This document shows, one piece after another, positions 1 through 12,200 of a stretch of 64,000 nt of DNA. A program made the position numbers and the translations under genes. This DNA comes from Mangifera indica (lineage: Eukaryota > Streptophyta > Magnoliopsida > Sapindales > Anacardiaceae). Where the stretch lies: contig NC_058145.1 in assembly GCF_011075055.1 (NCBI RefSeq), positions 446,887 to 510,886 of the forward strand, read 5' to 3'. A model generated the notes under the pieces. The model did not search any database and was not told the DNA's origin. It saw only the letters and a list, made by a program, of their open reading frames with translations. Positions within the stretch are counted from its first letter, which is position 1; every line of letters begins with the position of its first letter.

Positions 1-81
1 GTGAGTATTTAAATTTTCAAAAATTAATAAATATGAAATTGAGTTTGCATTAAACCTTAGGTGAGAATAAACCTTTTGGCC
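1..81. repeat. Tail of a GGCCAAA-type Mutator-like inverted-repeat element
   Basis: The end at about 51-81 reads as the right terminus of the same family found whole at 36470 and 37695: an AAACCTTAGGTG block followed by TTTTGGCC. The left part lies outside the window, so no target duplication can be tested. The call rests on similarity of this terminus to the other copies. Confidence 0.45.
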
Positions 82-917
82 TTATACATTAAATAGAGTA
101 TTGCATAACATTAAATTTTAAAAAGTATTTCAAATTAGGCTTTCCCCTCATTCCCATTTATGAAAATTTGCTCGAATTTGTATAATCCACGTATGATTCT
201 GTTCATTTGTAATGGAAAAGAAAACCAAAAAACCGGTTAAATATAATTATATTATAGTTCGAAAAATCATAATTGACCTTTTAATTATGATCACCCAATA
301 ATGTTATTGAGATACGTCATTAGCATGTACACCTAATTTTGCTTTCATATTGCTCATGTTTTAGGTCTTCAGGTATTTTTCCTTTCGATGATGAGAAGTT
401 CTCTTAAATTGGCCTGTCGATTAGTTGGAATTATGATTGGAATAGATCTCGACACGAACCTGAACAATGTCTAACTTGAAATCAAATTAAATGCAAATAA
501 ATCAGTTTGAGAGTTAAAACTTAAACTCCACTCAAACACAATTTAATTACATAAGAAAATTAATCCCCTTAATATCTAAAATTAATCCCACTAAAATCAA
601 AGAGTTACATAAGAAAATCAAAGACAGCTCTACAACCATCCAAATAGTTTCCCCAAAAGCACGTGGAGAGTCAAAGAAGACATTCCTTTCACAGGACACA
701 TTCAAAGTTAGTTTTAGCCATCTGATCTGCAGACAGCCCCATCATCCTCGCTGGCGGTGGGAGCCCTTAAACCAACGCACTAGATCTGCTTAAGAATCTC
801 CTTAAATATACAAGCTTAACGAGTAACATTACGTGTACCGACAAATTTTACTAACTTATTCATATAACAAAATCTAACAAAACTTTGGGCATACGCCCCT
901 AAAATTACATACCAAAT
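82..917. other. Intergenic DNA and probable 3' UTR of the STIPL1 gene
   Basis: No coding frame is supported here. About 700-917 is probably the 3' untranslated region of the minus-strand gene ending at 918. The remainder is AT-rich, with a fragment of a dispersed TCAAACTT/GAGTTTGA-rich repeat near 430-560. Confidence 0.5.
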
Positions 918-3871
918 TTAATATCTCCTTGCAAGAGAATTATTGTGCATTCTCAGCAATGTGTCAAGTGTAACTGCAGTCCATCCCTCCTCCTTCTGGG
1001 CATACACCATTTGATTTAGAGAGTCCACATATATGCTTATGTTGCCAAAGCCATATATTTGCTGACCATTATGTGTCCTTCCAGGTTTAGGCTTAAATAG
1101 TAATTCATGCTGCTGTGCATATGCCTCAACAACTTCTTTCAATGTCATCTCGCGTTGTGCATCTGTGCCATCCATATGGGAAGCTGCTGCTGCTTGTTGA
1201 GCTTGGGCAGCTGCTTTCTGCTGAGCCTCAAACTGCCTCTGCTCCAACACCCTAAGATAACTAAGGTTCTCCCTTAAGCCAGGTTGGACCACTTTCATAC
1301 CATCAGCAGCTTGAGACATCATGTCGAGACCGATATTTAGTTGAGTCCGGATATTTTCGTTGGCTAGAAGTTCCTGTGGAAGAAGTCCCTTCCATCCCAT
1401 ATACCATTTATGAATCTCTTCAAAGTTCGGAGAAGTGTTCAACCAGTGATACAAAACCTGTAGCCACTTAGCAAAGAAAAACCTCTCCATCAAATCAACC
1501 ATGAGATGAATTGGAATGGCAGAAGCCCAAGACATAACCCAGTAGAACTGATCAAGCTTTTGGTTTGAAGGGTTAATTTGGAACTCTTGAAGTGCAGCTT
1601 GCAATTTTGGAATAATATATCTACGCATGAGCTGCTCCCAACTTGTTGAATCAAACACCGTCTTCCATGGTGACAATATGGTGTAAGCAGATACATCACT
1701 TGGATGCCATGCATCAAGAACATTACTCAACTTTACACGTATGATATGATACAGACCCTCCAATTTATGCCCCAACATTGGGAGCCATGGATGCACCCAA
1801 ACATGAATTGGAACAGTTTCTCGGCGTGGGTCCCACGAATCAACAGCAGTTGACAATTTTGGAAAAATTATCGTATCCAGTATGGTCTGAAGAACAGAAG
1901 AAGGCAGCAGATTCTCCCATGACTCCAAAAATCTAAGCATTGGCTCAGGATCTCTTGCATCCCAAGTATTGATGCCAGATATTCTCACAGCAGGTAAGAC
2001 AACTTCAGAAACCAGTTGAGAATAAGGTGTTGATATATCCCATATATCATGACTATCCTCTGTTTGCAACAGATTCTTCCATGTTGACACAATCTCCAAT
2101 TTATGTGATGGACTCCGAAGAGGGTCCCAACCTTGAAACATCCTTATAAACAGAGGCAAAGCATACAAGCAAGCAATGCATGACAAGTTACAAAGTTTAT
2201 AATCATGAGGAAATCTCCCGTGCAAGTCCCTAAAATAGTTTGCCAGTGAGTCCAATGTTAAAGTTCCTAATGAATTTTCTCTCTCAATTTGACCCAAAAC
2301 ATTTACAATTTTCTCCATATTGTCCATCTGCTTCTTCTGTTCATCCGCCGTCTTCTGCAGCTTCTCCTTCTCCTTTTGCAGGGTCAATGCAGTCTCCCTT
2401 TCATTCCTCAGATCATTATCAATCTTCTGAATATCAAGCTCAGCCAAGTCCACAATCAACTTTAGATTATGCTGTAGCTCAGGCATTGGAACATCATTCT
2501 CCCTTGCTTTCTCCTCTGCATTCAAATTCTCCAAGTTTGTCAAAACCCTAACTTGTGGCCCTCGCATGTCAATCACCTTCTGAACCACCTCAAACCCCTG
2601 TTCTTGTTTCTTTGCTAACAATTCCTCCATGGTAATATACTCTTCCTTCTTCCTCCCCTTTGTCCGCTTTGACCAAAGCTTCTCTTTTGCTCTCCCAACA
2701 GGTTGTTGTTGCCCCTTACTCTTCTTTTCCTCCAACTTTTCCAAGTCCAACAACTTTGCAGCTGGTGCTTCTTTAAAATCATTGAAACCCATACCCATAT
2801 TTTTTGGTCTCATCTTTGCCTCAAGCGGAGTCACAATCCCTTGCTCATTCTTTCCAAGCCCGCCACCTTTATACCCCATCTTCTCCAGCAACTTCATCCC
2901 AATTCCCTTTGTATGCTTCTCAAAAACCCCTACATCCTCAGTGCCAATTTCTCTCCCTTTTCTGCCTTGACCCTTATTCTCCGATTTTTCCCTCTCCCGC
3001 TCTCTCTCCCTCCTCAGTGCTCCCTCTTTTATCTTCCTCCCAAATGCTGTTGGCAAGAAATTATCATCATCACCGCCCAAATCACTATCTTCAGCCTCAT
3101 CATTCGTTTTCTTAGATCTGTTTCCACCAAAACCTAAACCTAAACCAGCACCGGAATTACCAGATCCAAAGCCAATACCTAAACCAGGGCGGTTGTCAGC
3201 ATCCTCCTCTAAGATATCATCATTTTCCTCTTTGAGATTCTTATCAATCTCCTGATTGGGCATTACAGTACCTGTAATAACAATTAACAAGTAGCCATAC
3301 ATTAGTTTCAATATGATACAAATTTTGGGAGAATCAAAACTCAAAAGCTAGTTGTTGACATAGGAGACCCAAAGTCACAAAACCCGACACTGGAGGCCCA
3401 TATTTCGGCCTTATGATACAACTGGTAGACATGATAATTACCCTAATGCCAAATGATATTAAGCTTGGAGAACCACAACCTAAAAAATTATTAGAGTGTC
3501 CAAAGCCATGTAAACCCTAAAACAGAAGCTCATACTATCTGATGTAGTTCCCAAATCCTGCAACACAATCTTATGTAAACGACCCACAAATTTCAAATTA
3601 AATTAGTTAAACATGACTAACCTGTAGAAACGAAATTGACAGGCTTTGTCATATCGGCTTTTCTTCCAAAGTCACGGTCTTTTCTCCGCTTCTTGGAGTA
3701 ACCATCATCGTCAGAGTCAGAATCAGAGGCAAAAACGCCATACAAAACATCGTCTTTAGTTTGAGTTCGTTTTTCCTTGCGCTTCTTGAAATAAAATTCG
3801 CCATTTATCCACTGACCTCCCTCGAAGTCGTTCTCCATTCCGAACCTCTCCATCTCCTGCTCATCGTCCAT
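918..3871 (-). CDS. STIPL1: STIPL1 / TFIP11-like G-patch spliceosome disassembly factor
   Basis: Two coding exons, 3871-3622 and 3271-918, give a protein of 867 residues; the join restores a Gly codon (G|GT) across a GT..AG intron. The acidic N-terminus (about 1-190) has Gly-rich GLGIGFG and GLGLGFGG segments and a charged RERERERE run. A G-patch follows at about 200-245 ([20 protein letters not shown]), then a coiled coil and a long Trp-rich GCFC-type C-terminal domain (repeated [21 protein letters not shown]). This is the domain order of TFIP11/Ntr1 and of Arabidopsis STIPL1 (SPLICEOSOMAL TIMEKEEPER LOCUS 1), which helps the DHX15/Prp43 helicase release the intron lariat and affects clock-gene splicing. 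Length fits the family. A small 5' UTR intron (about 3892-4006) is likely. It starts about 4.9 kb from cyclin T, transcribed the other way. Confidence 0.95.
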
Positions 3872-3899
3872 CTTCGATCTTATCTACTCGTCAAAACAA

Positions 3900-6400
3900 A
3901 ATAAACCAAATTAAATTTAAATTTATAAATAAATGTAATAGAAATTATCAGATGAATTTATACTTTCACAAAATAAAAAGCCAAATTTGAAAAAGCCAAC
4001 CTTATGCGGTTGTTGTACGAAAGAAAACACCAAAAATTCCTCCGGCGTAGATTGAGTTTTGGCCGCAGCTCTTGTGTCGGCGACGTTGGGCAGAGAGGTG
4101 GCGTAAAGTAAATATTATTTTCTGTTAATTTTTAAGTTGATTTGTAGTGGTGCATAAGAAACGTCACCGTTTTGACAATTCATGATTATTTTCCTAGTCA
4201 AGTCAATGCTTTTATACATATTTATTTATTTATTTATTTATGTCTTGGTTTATTCTTTGGTCATTTTTTTTTTTTAATTTATAAGTGCTAATAAATACTC
4301 CATAATTTAATTTCTTATAAAATTAAATATTTAAATCTCTTGTGTAAAGAATTAAAATCTTTTATTTTTTTCTACAAAAAAGTTAGCATGAGATATCAAC
4401 ATTTACATTTCTATTACTAAATATCAATCTTAGTGGGAATTTTTTTATGTCAACTTCGCCTTTGATAGTTAGATTAGAATTAAACTAAATTTAAGATTAA
4501 ATTAAATTCAAATTATAATTATAATATTTAATTCAAATTGATATATAATATCACTTAAAAACTATTAATTGGACGAATAATATCGTAAAAACTGTAAATA
4601 ATATTATTGACAAAATAAATTATATTATCGAATAAATAAATAAATTATTCTTAAATTAAACTATCAATCAAAAGTTTTCAACTCTAATCGATTTGTTTGA
4701 ATCAATTTAGCTCGAATTATATACACCCTAAGCCTTATTATATGACCATGGAAATGAGCTTCCTTATTGTTTTAAAATAGTAATTGCACATTGATAATAA
4801 TAATAATAATTATTATTATTATTATTATTGTTATTATAATTAGATTTTCTTATATTAAAAAAATCGTTTAATTTTTTTTAAATTAAAAACAAAACGTTAA
4901 GGACCTGTATTCTAAGAATAATATTATTTTATATACTATCAATAAATACAATGTTAAAAAAAATATGTTTTTATATAATTAAATAATTTTAAATTAAAAA
5001 TAAAATTTATATTATTCTAACTAGTCCACACTCGCACCCTTCAAATATGGTTAAAAATGGGCTGCTAGTCTAGCAACATTATTGGACTTTTTAATTAATA
5101 AGACTTCTCTAAGGTTGGACCTGACTGTCAAAGGTGCGTTTTTGATAAAAGGCCTAATTCAAAAGCCCTGGTGCATGGTGCCATATACAAGATGGCTGAA
5201 AAAAATGGCAAAATTTTGAGAGAGAGGAGACATCAAAGGATTATAATAGCATCCAAGTTTGTTCTAAAAGTTGTTCAATCCACAGGATTCAGGCAGAATC
5301 CGGATCGATGCTACAATTGTTGTGACTTGACAAAGACCCACTTTGATAAAAATTTGAAGATAAATTACAAAACAACACAAATAAAAGTGTTTCTATTATA
5401 AGGTGTTACGAAGTTGAATGTCATCAAGACTAGAAACCAAACATTTGCCAAAATCCTCGGCATTGAAAGACTAAGAGTTTCTATTTTAAGTATCATCCTC
5501 ACATGGAGGGTTGTTGTTAGCAAACAATAACTAGGACACACACCCAGGCTAGCACAGACATATCGACGCTATGTGCGGGGGATGCATAGTAGCACTTCCG
5601 GATGGCTTCGGAAGATTGAGAAAAGATGGAAAAATCATTCTAGCCTTGTGACAGTTGTGATTACATTAAGAGTAACACTACAATTACAAAGTCTTTCATA
5701 CAAAGAGATAAATACAAAGTGATGCAGCATTACCCTTTAAATGACATAAAAAACAATGAGTTGGCTTTGTATATTCACTCCACCATATATATATTTTACC
5801 ACATCACTTTGTATATGTATCTTTGTATGGATTTAAATCAGTGAAAGAATTTCCTATGTCAATGGGCAGTCGGTTCGCTGGATCCTCCTCTCCTTGGCGT
5901 AGTTCCATAACAATCTGAGCACTGTGGAGTCGTGGACGGTTTCACATACATGTCAAAGATGGTTACTTGCTCTGAGCTTTCATTGCCACATGATGGAAAT
6001 GAGAGGTTTTCCAACCATGGAAGGACTCCGCCACGTGGACGCTACTGAGATACGATACAGTAATGGCTCTTTTCACGCCGTTGTTGATTTTGATTACTTT
6101 TCCTTTACCTTCGAGACTAATCCGACGGCGGAGATTGGTTGATTCGGAGATTGATACCTGGAGAGGACTTTGAATTGAACTCATTGCGTTTCGAATTTTG
6201 GAATAGTCTGTTTGGTTGCCGTGAAAATGCGAGGAAAAGCAAAGAAAATAAAATAAACCGAAATTAAAACGAAACAAAAAACAAAAGATGAAAACTTAGT
6301 TGAAAAAAAAAAAAAAGAGATTTATCGGTTGGCCGCTGTTAGAAGAAATGAAAAGCTAGAAATTTGGAGGGGAAAAAAGAAAAGTTTTGACTCTTGTTCA
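3900..6400. other. AT-rich intergenic DNA with simple repeats
   Basis: About 3900-4110 is the STIPL1 5' UTR and promoter. Beyond it are AT-rich sequence, a TAA/ATT trinucleotide inverted tract at about 4795-4830, and a dispersed foldback-MITE fragment near 4900-5020. No complete gene is supported. Short open frames at 5171-5401 and 5924-6142 look like chance. Confidence 0.5.
5840..6190 (-). pseudogene. Possible remnant of a protein-coding exon (unidentified)
   Basis: On the minus strand, an ATG near 6184 opens about 73 codons rich in Ser, Arg and Lys (starting MSSIQSPLQVSIS), resembling an organelle-targeting N-terminus. It stops near 5963. A second frame continues at once as a 30-codon Cys-containing stretch ending near 5855. 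The base composition is less AT-rich than its surroundings. It could be the first exon of a decayed nuclear gene with a frameshift. I do not recognise the protein, and it may be chance. Confidence 0.2.
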
Positions 6401-6423
6401 GGGAGAGGTTAAGTGGCTGCGAG

Positions 6424-6570
6424 TAGACCTGGCAAAGGGCAGCTACGGCCCGAGACTAACAAAGCCTGGCCCAAGGGACAGGGTTTGCAGAATTGCGGGC
6501 CGTGCTGGAAAGCCACAACTTGTGACATGATGGACAGTGCCAAATTAGGCACGGGCTAATGGAACGGAAA
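6424..6570. repeat. GC-rich hAT-like terminal fragment
   Basis: The sequence begins TAGACCTGGCAAAGGGC, similar to the terminal and subterminal consensus of plant Ac/hAT elements. Several GGCCCG, GGGCCGTGC and GGCACGGGC motifs follow, typical of their subterminal repeats. No opposite terminus, target duplication or transposase is visible, so this is a deleted or non-autonomous copy. Confidence 0.35.
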
Positions 6571-6809
6571 AGGTCGCAACCGATGTTCTCAGCATAGTGG
6601 AATACTTGAAACAGACAGACTCAAAAGACTTGATGTTTAAAGCTACGATATTTATGTTTGATAACTCATGTCAGGGACTAAAATAAACGGAAAAAAAAAA
6701 AGTTAACAAAATAGGTATAATATTAAAAAAAATTTTAAAAAAAATATGAGTTAAAAAAAAAATACTCATGATAATTGATAAAGAATATTTTGTCATTGAA
6801 AACACACAT

Positions 6810-8030
6810 TTTCTAGAATTATCCTATTTCTTTATAAAAAAATGGATACACCATTTTCACAATAGTCAATAGTGACCGTTGTATCATAAGTATGATATTT
6901 GTAATCACATAGATTTGATATTTGTATGTGTCCTTCACTTGTGCTTTAATTTTTAGTTTTTATACCTAGTTTGAAAGTATGAGTATTTACAGATTCACTC
7001 ATATTTGTTAGATAGGATACAATTCTACATTTTTATTATCCATTTAAACAATCTATTTTGAATTTATACCTATATCAGTTACAGTCCACTCGATTGTCCT
7101 ATTTTTTTACAAAAAAATAAATGTATCATTTCCACAATAATTAATGGTGACTGTTGTGTAATTAGCAGTTAAAGTAGTAGTAAGTCCAATATCTTAAAAG
7201 GTTATCATCGGTTGTGATCTTTAATCACTTGGATATAATATTTGTAAGTTTCATTTACTCATGCTTCAACTCTTAGTTTTTATATCTAGTTTGGAAGAGT
7301 ATAAGTATCTACAAATTTATCCGTATTTGTTAAAGAGAATACAAATCTATATTTTTATTATCCGTTTAAAAAACCCTTTTTGAATTTATACCAGTTATAA
7401 AGCCCCTAATTGTCATATTACTTTACAAGAAAATAGATAAACTATTTTCATAATAGTCAATGGTGACCGTTGTGTCGTTAATAGTTAAAGTAATTGTAAG
7501 TCAAATGTTTTAAAAAGCTCTAATCGCTTATGATTTTTAATTACTTGGATATGATATTTGTAAATATTATTCATTTGTGCTTTAACTCTTAGTTTTTACA
7601 TCTAGTTTGGAAGAGTATGAATTTCTATAAATTTATTTGTATTTGTTAGACATGATATACTTGTATCTTTATTATTTATTTAAACAATTTGTTTTAAACT
7701 TATAGTTATTTTACCCATATCAGTTATAATTGTCCAATTGCCCTATTTCTTCACAAAAAAGTGGACCATTTCCACAATTGTCAAAGGTAACCATTGTGCT
7801 GTAAATAGTTAAAGTAGTGGTAAATGTAATGTCTTAAAAAAACTCTTGTCGGTTTGTGATTTTAATCACATGAATATGATATTTGTAAGGGCCATTGCAT
7901 CTACCCTGAACGAGTTTAGATATCTGCAAGTTTACCTATCCTCGTTAGTTGGGATACGAACCTATATTTTTATTATCCATTTGAACATCCCGTTTTAAAC
8001 TTAGAGTTATTTTACCCATACCTATCAACA
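6810..8030. repeat. Tandem array of ~320-bp units (about 3.8 copies)
   Basis: The same ordered landmarks recur: a CCTATTT..TTTACAAAAAA block, CACAATAGTCAATGGTGACC, TTAGTTTTTATACCTAGTTTG, and ATTTTTATTATCC. The CTAGTTTG landmark lies at 6966, 7286 and 7602 (spacing 320 and 316). The TTTTTATTATCC landmark recurs at about 7028, 7349, 7664 and 7963. The last unit lacks the middle CTAGTTTG part. Units have diverged by substitutions and small indels. No coding frame spans a unit. The array lies directly upstream of the cyclin T transcription unit. Confidence 0.8.
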
Positions 8031-8139
8031 ACTTGAAAAATTGTATTTGAATTTAGTAAAAAATATGTCCAAGCAGAAGGTCCCATCAATAAAAGTATAA
8101 GAGTAATGAATAAATAAATAAATCAATAAAATTATTTTC

Positions 8140-8280
8140 TTCTTCACTCTCGCGGTCGCTCGCTCGCTCCATTTATAATTTTGTAAATTTCAGTTTATCG
8201 CTCAATATTTTCACTGGTACGATTGCGATAATTCTTTTTTCGTGATCCTTTTTGCTGCTCTTTATTTGAAACTGTTCAGG
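8140..8280 (+). promoter_or_regulatory. Probable 5' UTR exon of the cyclin T gene
   Basis: A TC-rich stretch with TCGCTCGCTCGCTC leads to a good donor (TTCAG|GTAGAA at 8280). The matching acceptor is probably TTGGTACAG near 8764, just before the ATG at 8820. This would make a 5' UTR intron of about 480 bp, common for cyclin T genes. No transcript evidence is available. Confidence 0.5.
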
Positions 8281-8819
8281 TAGAATTTCGTATATATATT
8301 ATTTTATTTTTGTGAAATTTAAGCTTCCGATTATGTTTGTTATGGTTGAGTAGAATTTTCGTAGATTTATTTGGAATTTATTTGTTTTATTTCAGAGAAT
8401 TTAATGAAGTAGGTGTTTTGTTTTGTTTTGTTTTGTTTGGTTTGATTTGGTTTGGTTTTGTCCGTTTGGTTCTTAAGAAAATTGAATTAATTTTCCTGGA
8501 AATTTTATTGAAGTAGAATTTGATAGGAAAATTGTTGAATCAAGGTTAATTTAGTTGAATAATGAAATATAGTTTCATGAGTACGTTATACATACGTACA
8601 TACGTGTTCATGGTTTTACATGAGCAAAGGCATTGTCTTGGACGTGCTTTTTTTAGTTGTAAATTGAGTGGATGTGATACTAGAGAAGTTCTGGTGATGC
8701 TTGTTATTGTTTTATAGAAGTTGATGAATGTTTAGTGTTCTGTTTCTAATGTTTCTTGGTACAGTATTGACAGGAAGGTAACAACACGGCCTTTACTATA
8801 TAGTTTGTTACTGATACAA

Positions 8820-9240
8820 ATGGCTAGTTTGTTGTCGGGTGAGTCATCCAAAATTTCACTGGACAAACCAGAAGAAGGTGGTCGCTGGTACTTTTCCAGG
8901 GAAGAAATTGAAGAGAATTCTCCCTCTAGAAGAGATGGAATTGATTGGAAAAAGGAGACTTATCTTCGCAAGTCATACTGCACATTTCTACAAGACTTGG
9001 GAATGAGACTTAAAGTGTGAGTCTATGCATTTTGGTTGGATGTGTTTAAATTCTTCTGCATCTTTCCTGATAAATGATCATTACATCTTTGATGTGATAT
9101 GAGCAGAGATATATTGATGGGATATGGTTTGAAAAATTGCACAGGTTTACCTTGTAAACCTTTTCTCAGGCTCACTTGCACATTATTTTGTTGTCCTATA
9201 GCACTGTACATTCTACTTAAGATTATTTGTTAACTGAAAA

Positions 9241-9277
<37 letters not shown>

Positions 9278-12200
9278 GAGGGTGGGGTGCAGGGAGAGAA
9301 GGGGGAATTGCTTGTAGTTTGGTACAGGGATCCACATCAAAGCAAAATGACATTGTTGATAATAGTTGTTTGTTTCTCTCTAGGCTACTGACCTTAAATT
9401 TACTTTTCTGTATAGTTATGCCTTAAATGTGATGTTTGTCTGAACATGCAGACCTCAGATAACAATTGCTACAGCAATAATATTCTGCCATCGGTTCTTC
9501 CTTCGTCAATCACATGCAAGGAATGACAGAAGGGTGAGTTATGCTTTACGTTTTACAAAATGATACATCCCTTTGTATTCTCCCATGGAAATGTATCTGA
9601 GTGTTGCTCTAGCAGGCTGTAGTTAGTACCATTTTTATGGCTGAACCAATGGCATTCATAGAATATAATCTATTTGAGAGTTATACTGAATATGTATTTC
9701 TGGTAAAATATTATTCTTGCCAAAAAGGATAAACAACCAACCTTATTTGTTGACTTTCTTTATTTTACCAATAAGAAACTTAGAGATATTGTGTACCATG
9801 AATGTTGTTACACCGTCATGCCTTGGAAATTGAGTTTGTATTTTTCGATATTAGTGACTTTTGGCAGTTGTATTTTCCCAAAGAGTTCCCGGCCCAATGT
9901 ACTTTTAATTAATGAAATGGTTGACTGTACTGATTTTGCCCTTGTGTTGAATACTAACATGAAATTTCATTTAGGATCTGCGATGATGTGTACTTAATTT
10001 CTTAAAATTAAGGATAATATCATTATTCCCACAATTCTCTTTTTTCCAAAGCGAGAAAAAAAAAAGCTCACTCTGGGTATATGCAAGGGCAGAGATAGTA
10101 TATTGCCTGTGACTTTATGTACTTGACTCTGACTATGTGTGATGGATAGAAGTGTTGTAGTTCCATAATCATACATCTGCTGTCTTTGACATCTTTGATG
10201 GAAACAAATGAATCAAATGGAATATGATAGAAATATCTTAATTGAGTTTCAAATTTGGGCAGTAATTATTTGTGGTGCCTGATCTTCTTCAAAATATTTT
10301 GCAGACCATAGCCACAGTCTGTATGTTTCTGGCAGGGAAGGTTGAGGAGACTCCCCGTCCACTGAAAGACGTTATATTTGTTTCATATGAAATTATCCAT
10401 AAAAAAGATAAGGATCTTGATGCAATTAATAGGATCAAGCAAAAGGTATAGTATACTTTTTTCTATGACACCTTTTAACTTGGTATTTATCTATTCTGTG
10501 TGTTCTGCTTCATGTTTTACCTTATATCACTTGTTAATTGTTCATGATATATTCCTGTTAAGTTAATCTTTTCATGCCCTTAACTTGGAAGTGCAAATTG
10601 CAGAGTCGTGGTTCAGAGCCACCTAGTTAGATCATCAGTGGAAAAGCAAAGAACATAAGTGTGCAATTTTAGTTTTAGTTTATGGAGAACATTGATCAGG
10701 AAATTACTTGCAATGAAGTTTTTATAATTTTATTAATGGTTTTATAATCCATGACAGGGAAATACTATTAAAATTTAATTTGCATAATATTTTGTTATTT
10801 TTTTAAACCAAGGAATTAATGGATGGATGATACAAACTTAATTTGAGCATCAGGAAGTATTGTTATTATTATTATGTGTTTAATAATGAGGAAGTGTTGA
10901 GTTGTCATTCACATTCACGTTGATCTCAAATTGGCCCATATGTTGTCATTGTGCTCGTGAGAGGGGATAATAACTGTTTTGTAAGTGATGACTTATTAGA
11001 TTGTAAACAACTTATTATTATTTCTTCATGTCAACCTTCTGCATATTTATTATGCTTTATTATAAGTATTATACTGATGCTCCAATTCCAAGGATGTCTA
11101 ATTCCTTTTTTTCTGTTCCATCCCATGTTTAATGATTTGCCAATTTGTTTATGAAAGTTGTAGTTTAATGGTTTAGTTTATTGATTGCTTTGCACCCATC
11201 ATGTAGGAGATTTACGAACAACAGAAAGAATTAATTTTAATTGGGGAAAGGGTTGTACTGTCAACTCTTGGTTTTGATCTTAATGTACTCCATCCATACA
11301 AACCCCTTGTTGAGGCAATAAAGAAATTCAAGGTTGCTCAGAATGCCCTTGCACAAGTTGCATGGAACTTTGTCAACGATGGGTATGATTAATAATCTTT
11401 GTTCTACAAACTGTACGTTCATGTTCTTTTCCCATGCTCTTCTTGATTGGGGGATGCAACATGCAGACTGCGGACCTCTCTTTGCTTACAGTTTAAGCCC
11501 CACCATGTTGCTGCGGGGGCCATTTTTCTTGCTGCAAAGTTCCTCAAAGTAAAGCTTCCATCAGATGGCGAGACGGTATGGTGGCAAGAATTTGAAGTCA
11601 CCCCACGCCAATTGGAAGGTCAGTGATTTTTTCTTTTTCAGTTTTCAGTGTCACTAGTGATAACACGAGATATTGTCTCCCTTTTCTTTATTCTGTTTTT
11701 AGTATATTCCCATTATTTATAATGTACTTCAAAATTTAATGAAGGGAGATAATAGATAGACCATGGTTTCTTCCTCTTCCTTTTGAGTAAGGCTATATGT
11801 ACTTATAATGAACATTAATTTGGGTACTCATGATGAGGTGTCATCTTGTGATTGGATATTTTTCCATATTTAATTCAAAATCTTCTAATCACATGATGAC
11901 ACATCATATTTATAACCTAAATTAGTACTTATTATAAGTGCATATAGTTTTAAAACTTATGAGCAATCAAGTTCAGTTGGAAGTTCCAATCATGTCATTT
12001 ATTTGACCAGTTTTATATTATCTTCACTATGACTTCTCTCTGTGTGGATGTGTTGGATTTTGGTTTTAACACTGCAAGCTTACTTCTGGCAGAGGTTAGC
12101 AACCAAATGTTGGAACTCTATGAACAAAACCGAGTTCTGCCTTCCCAGTGTGGTGAAGTTGAAGGAAGTGCTGCAGCAGGGAGTATTCAGCGGGCGTCAT

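Noticed and set aside
2240..3137. Plus-strand frames of 103-144 codons
   Set aside because: They are antisense to the long STIPL1 exon, which has clear family similarity.
5171..5401. 76-codon plus-strand frame
   Set aside because: No recognisable domain and no splice partners; it lies in repeat-like intergenic DNA.
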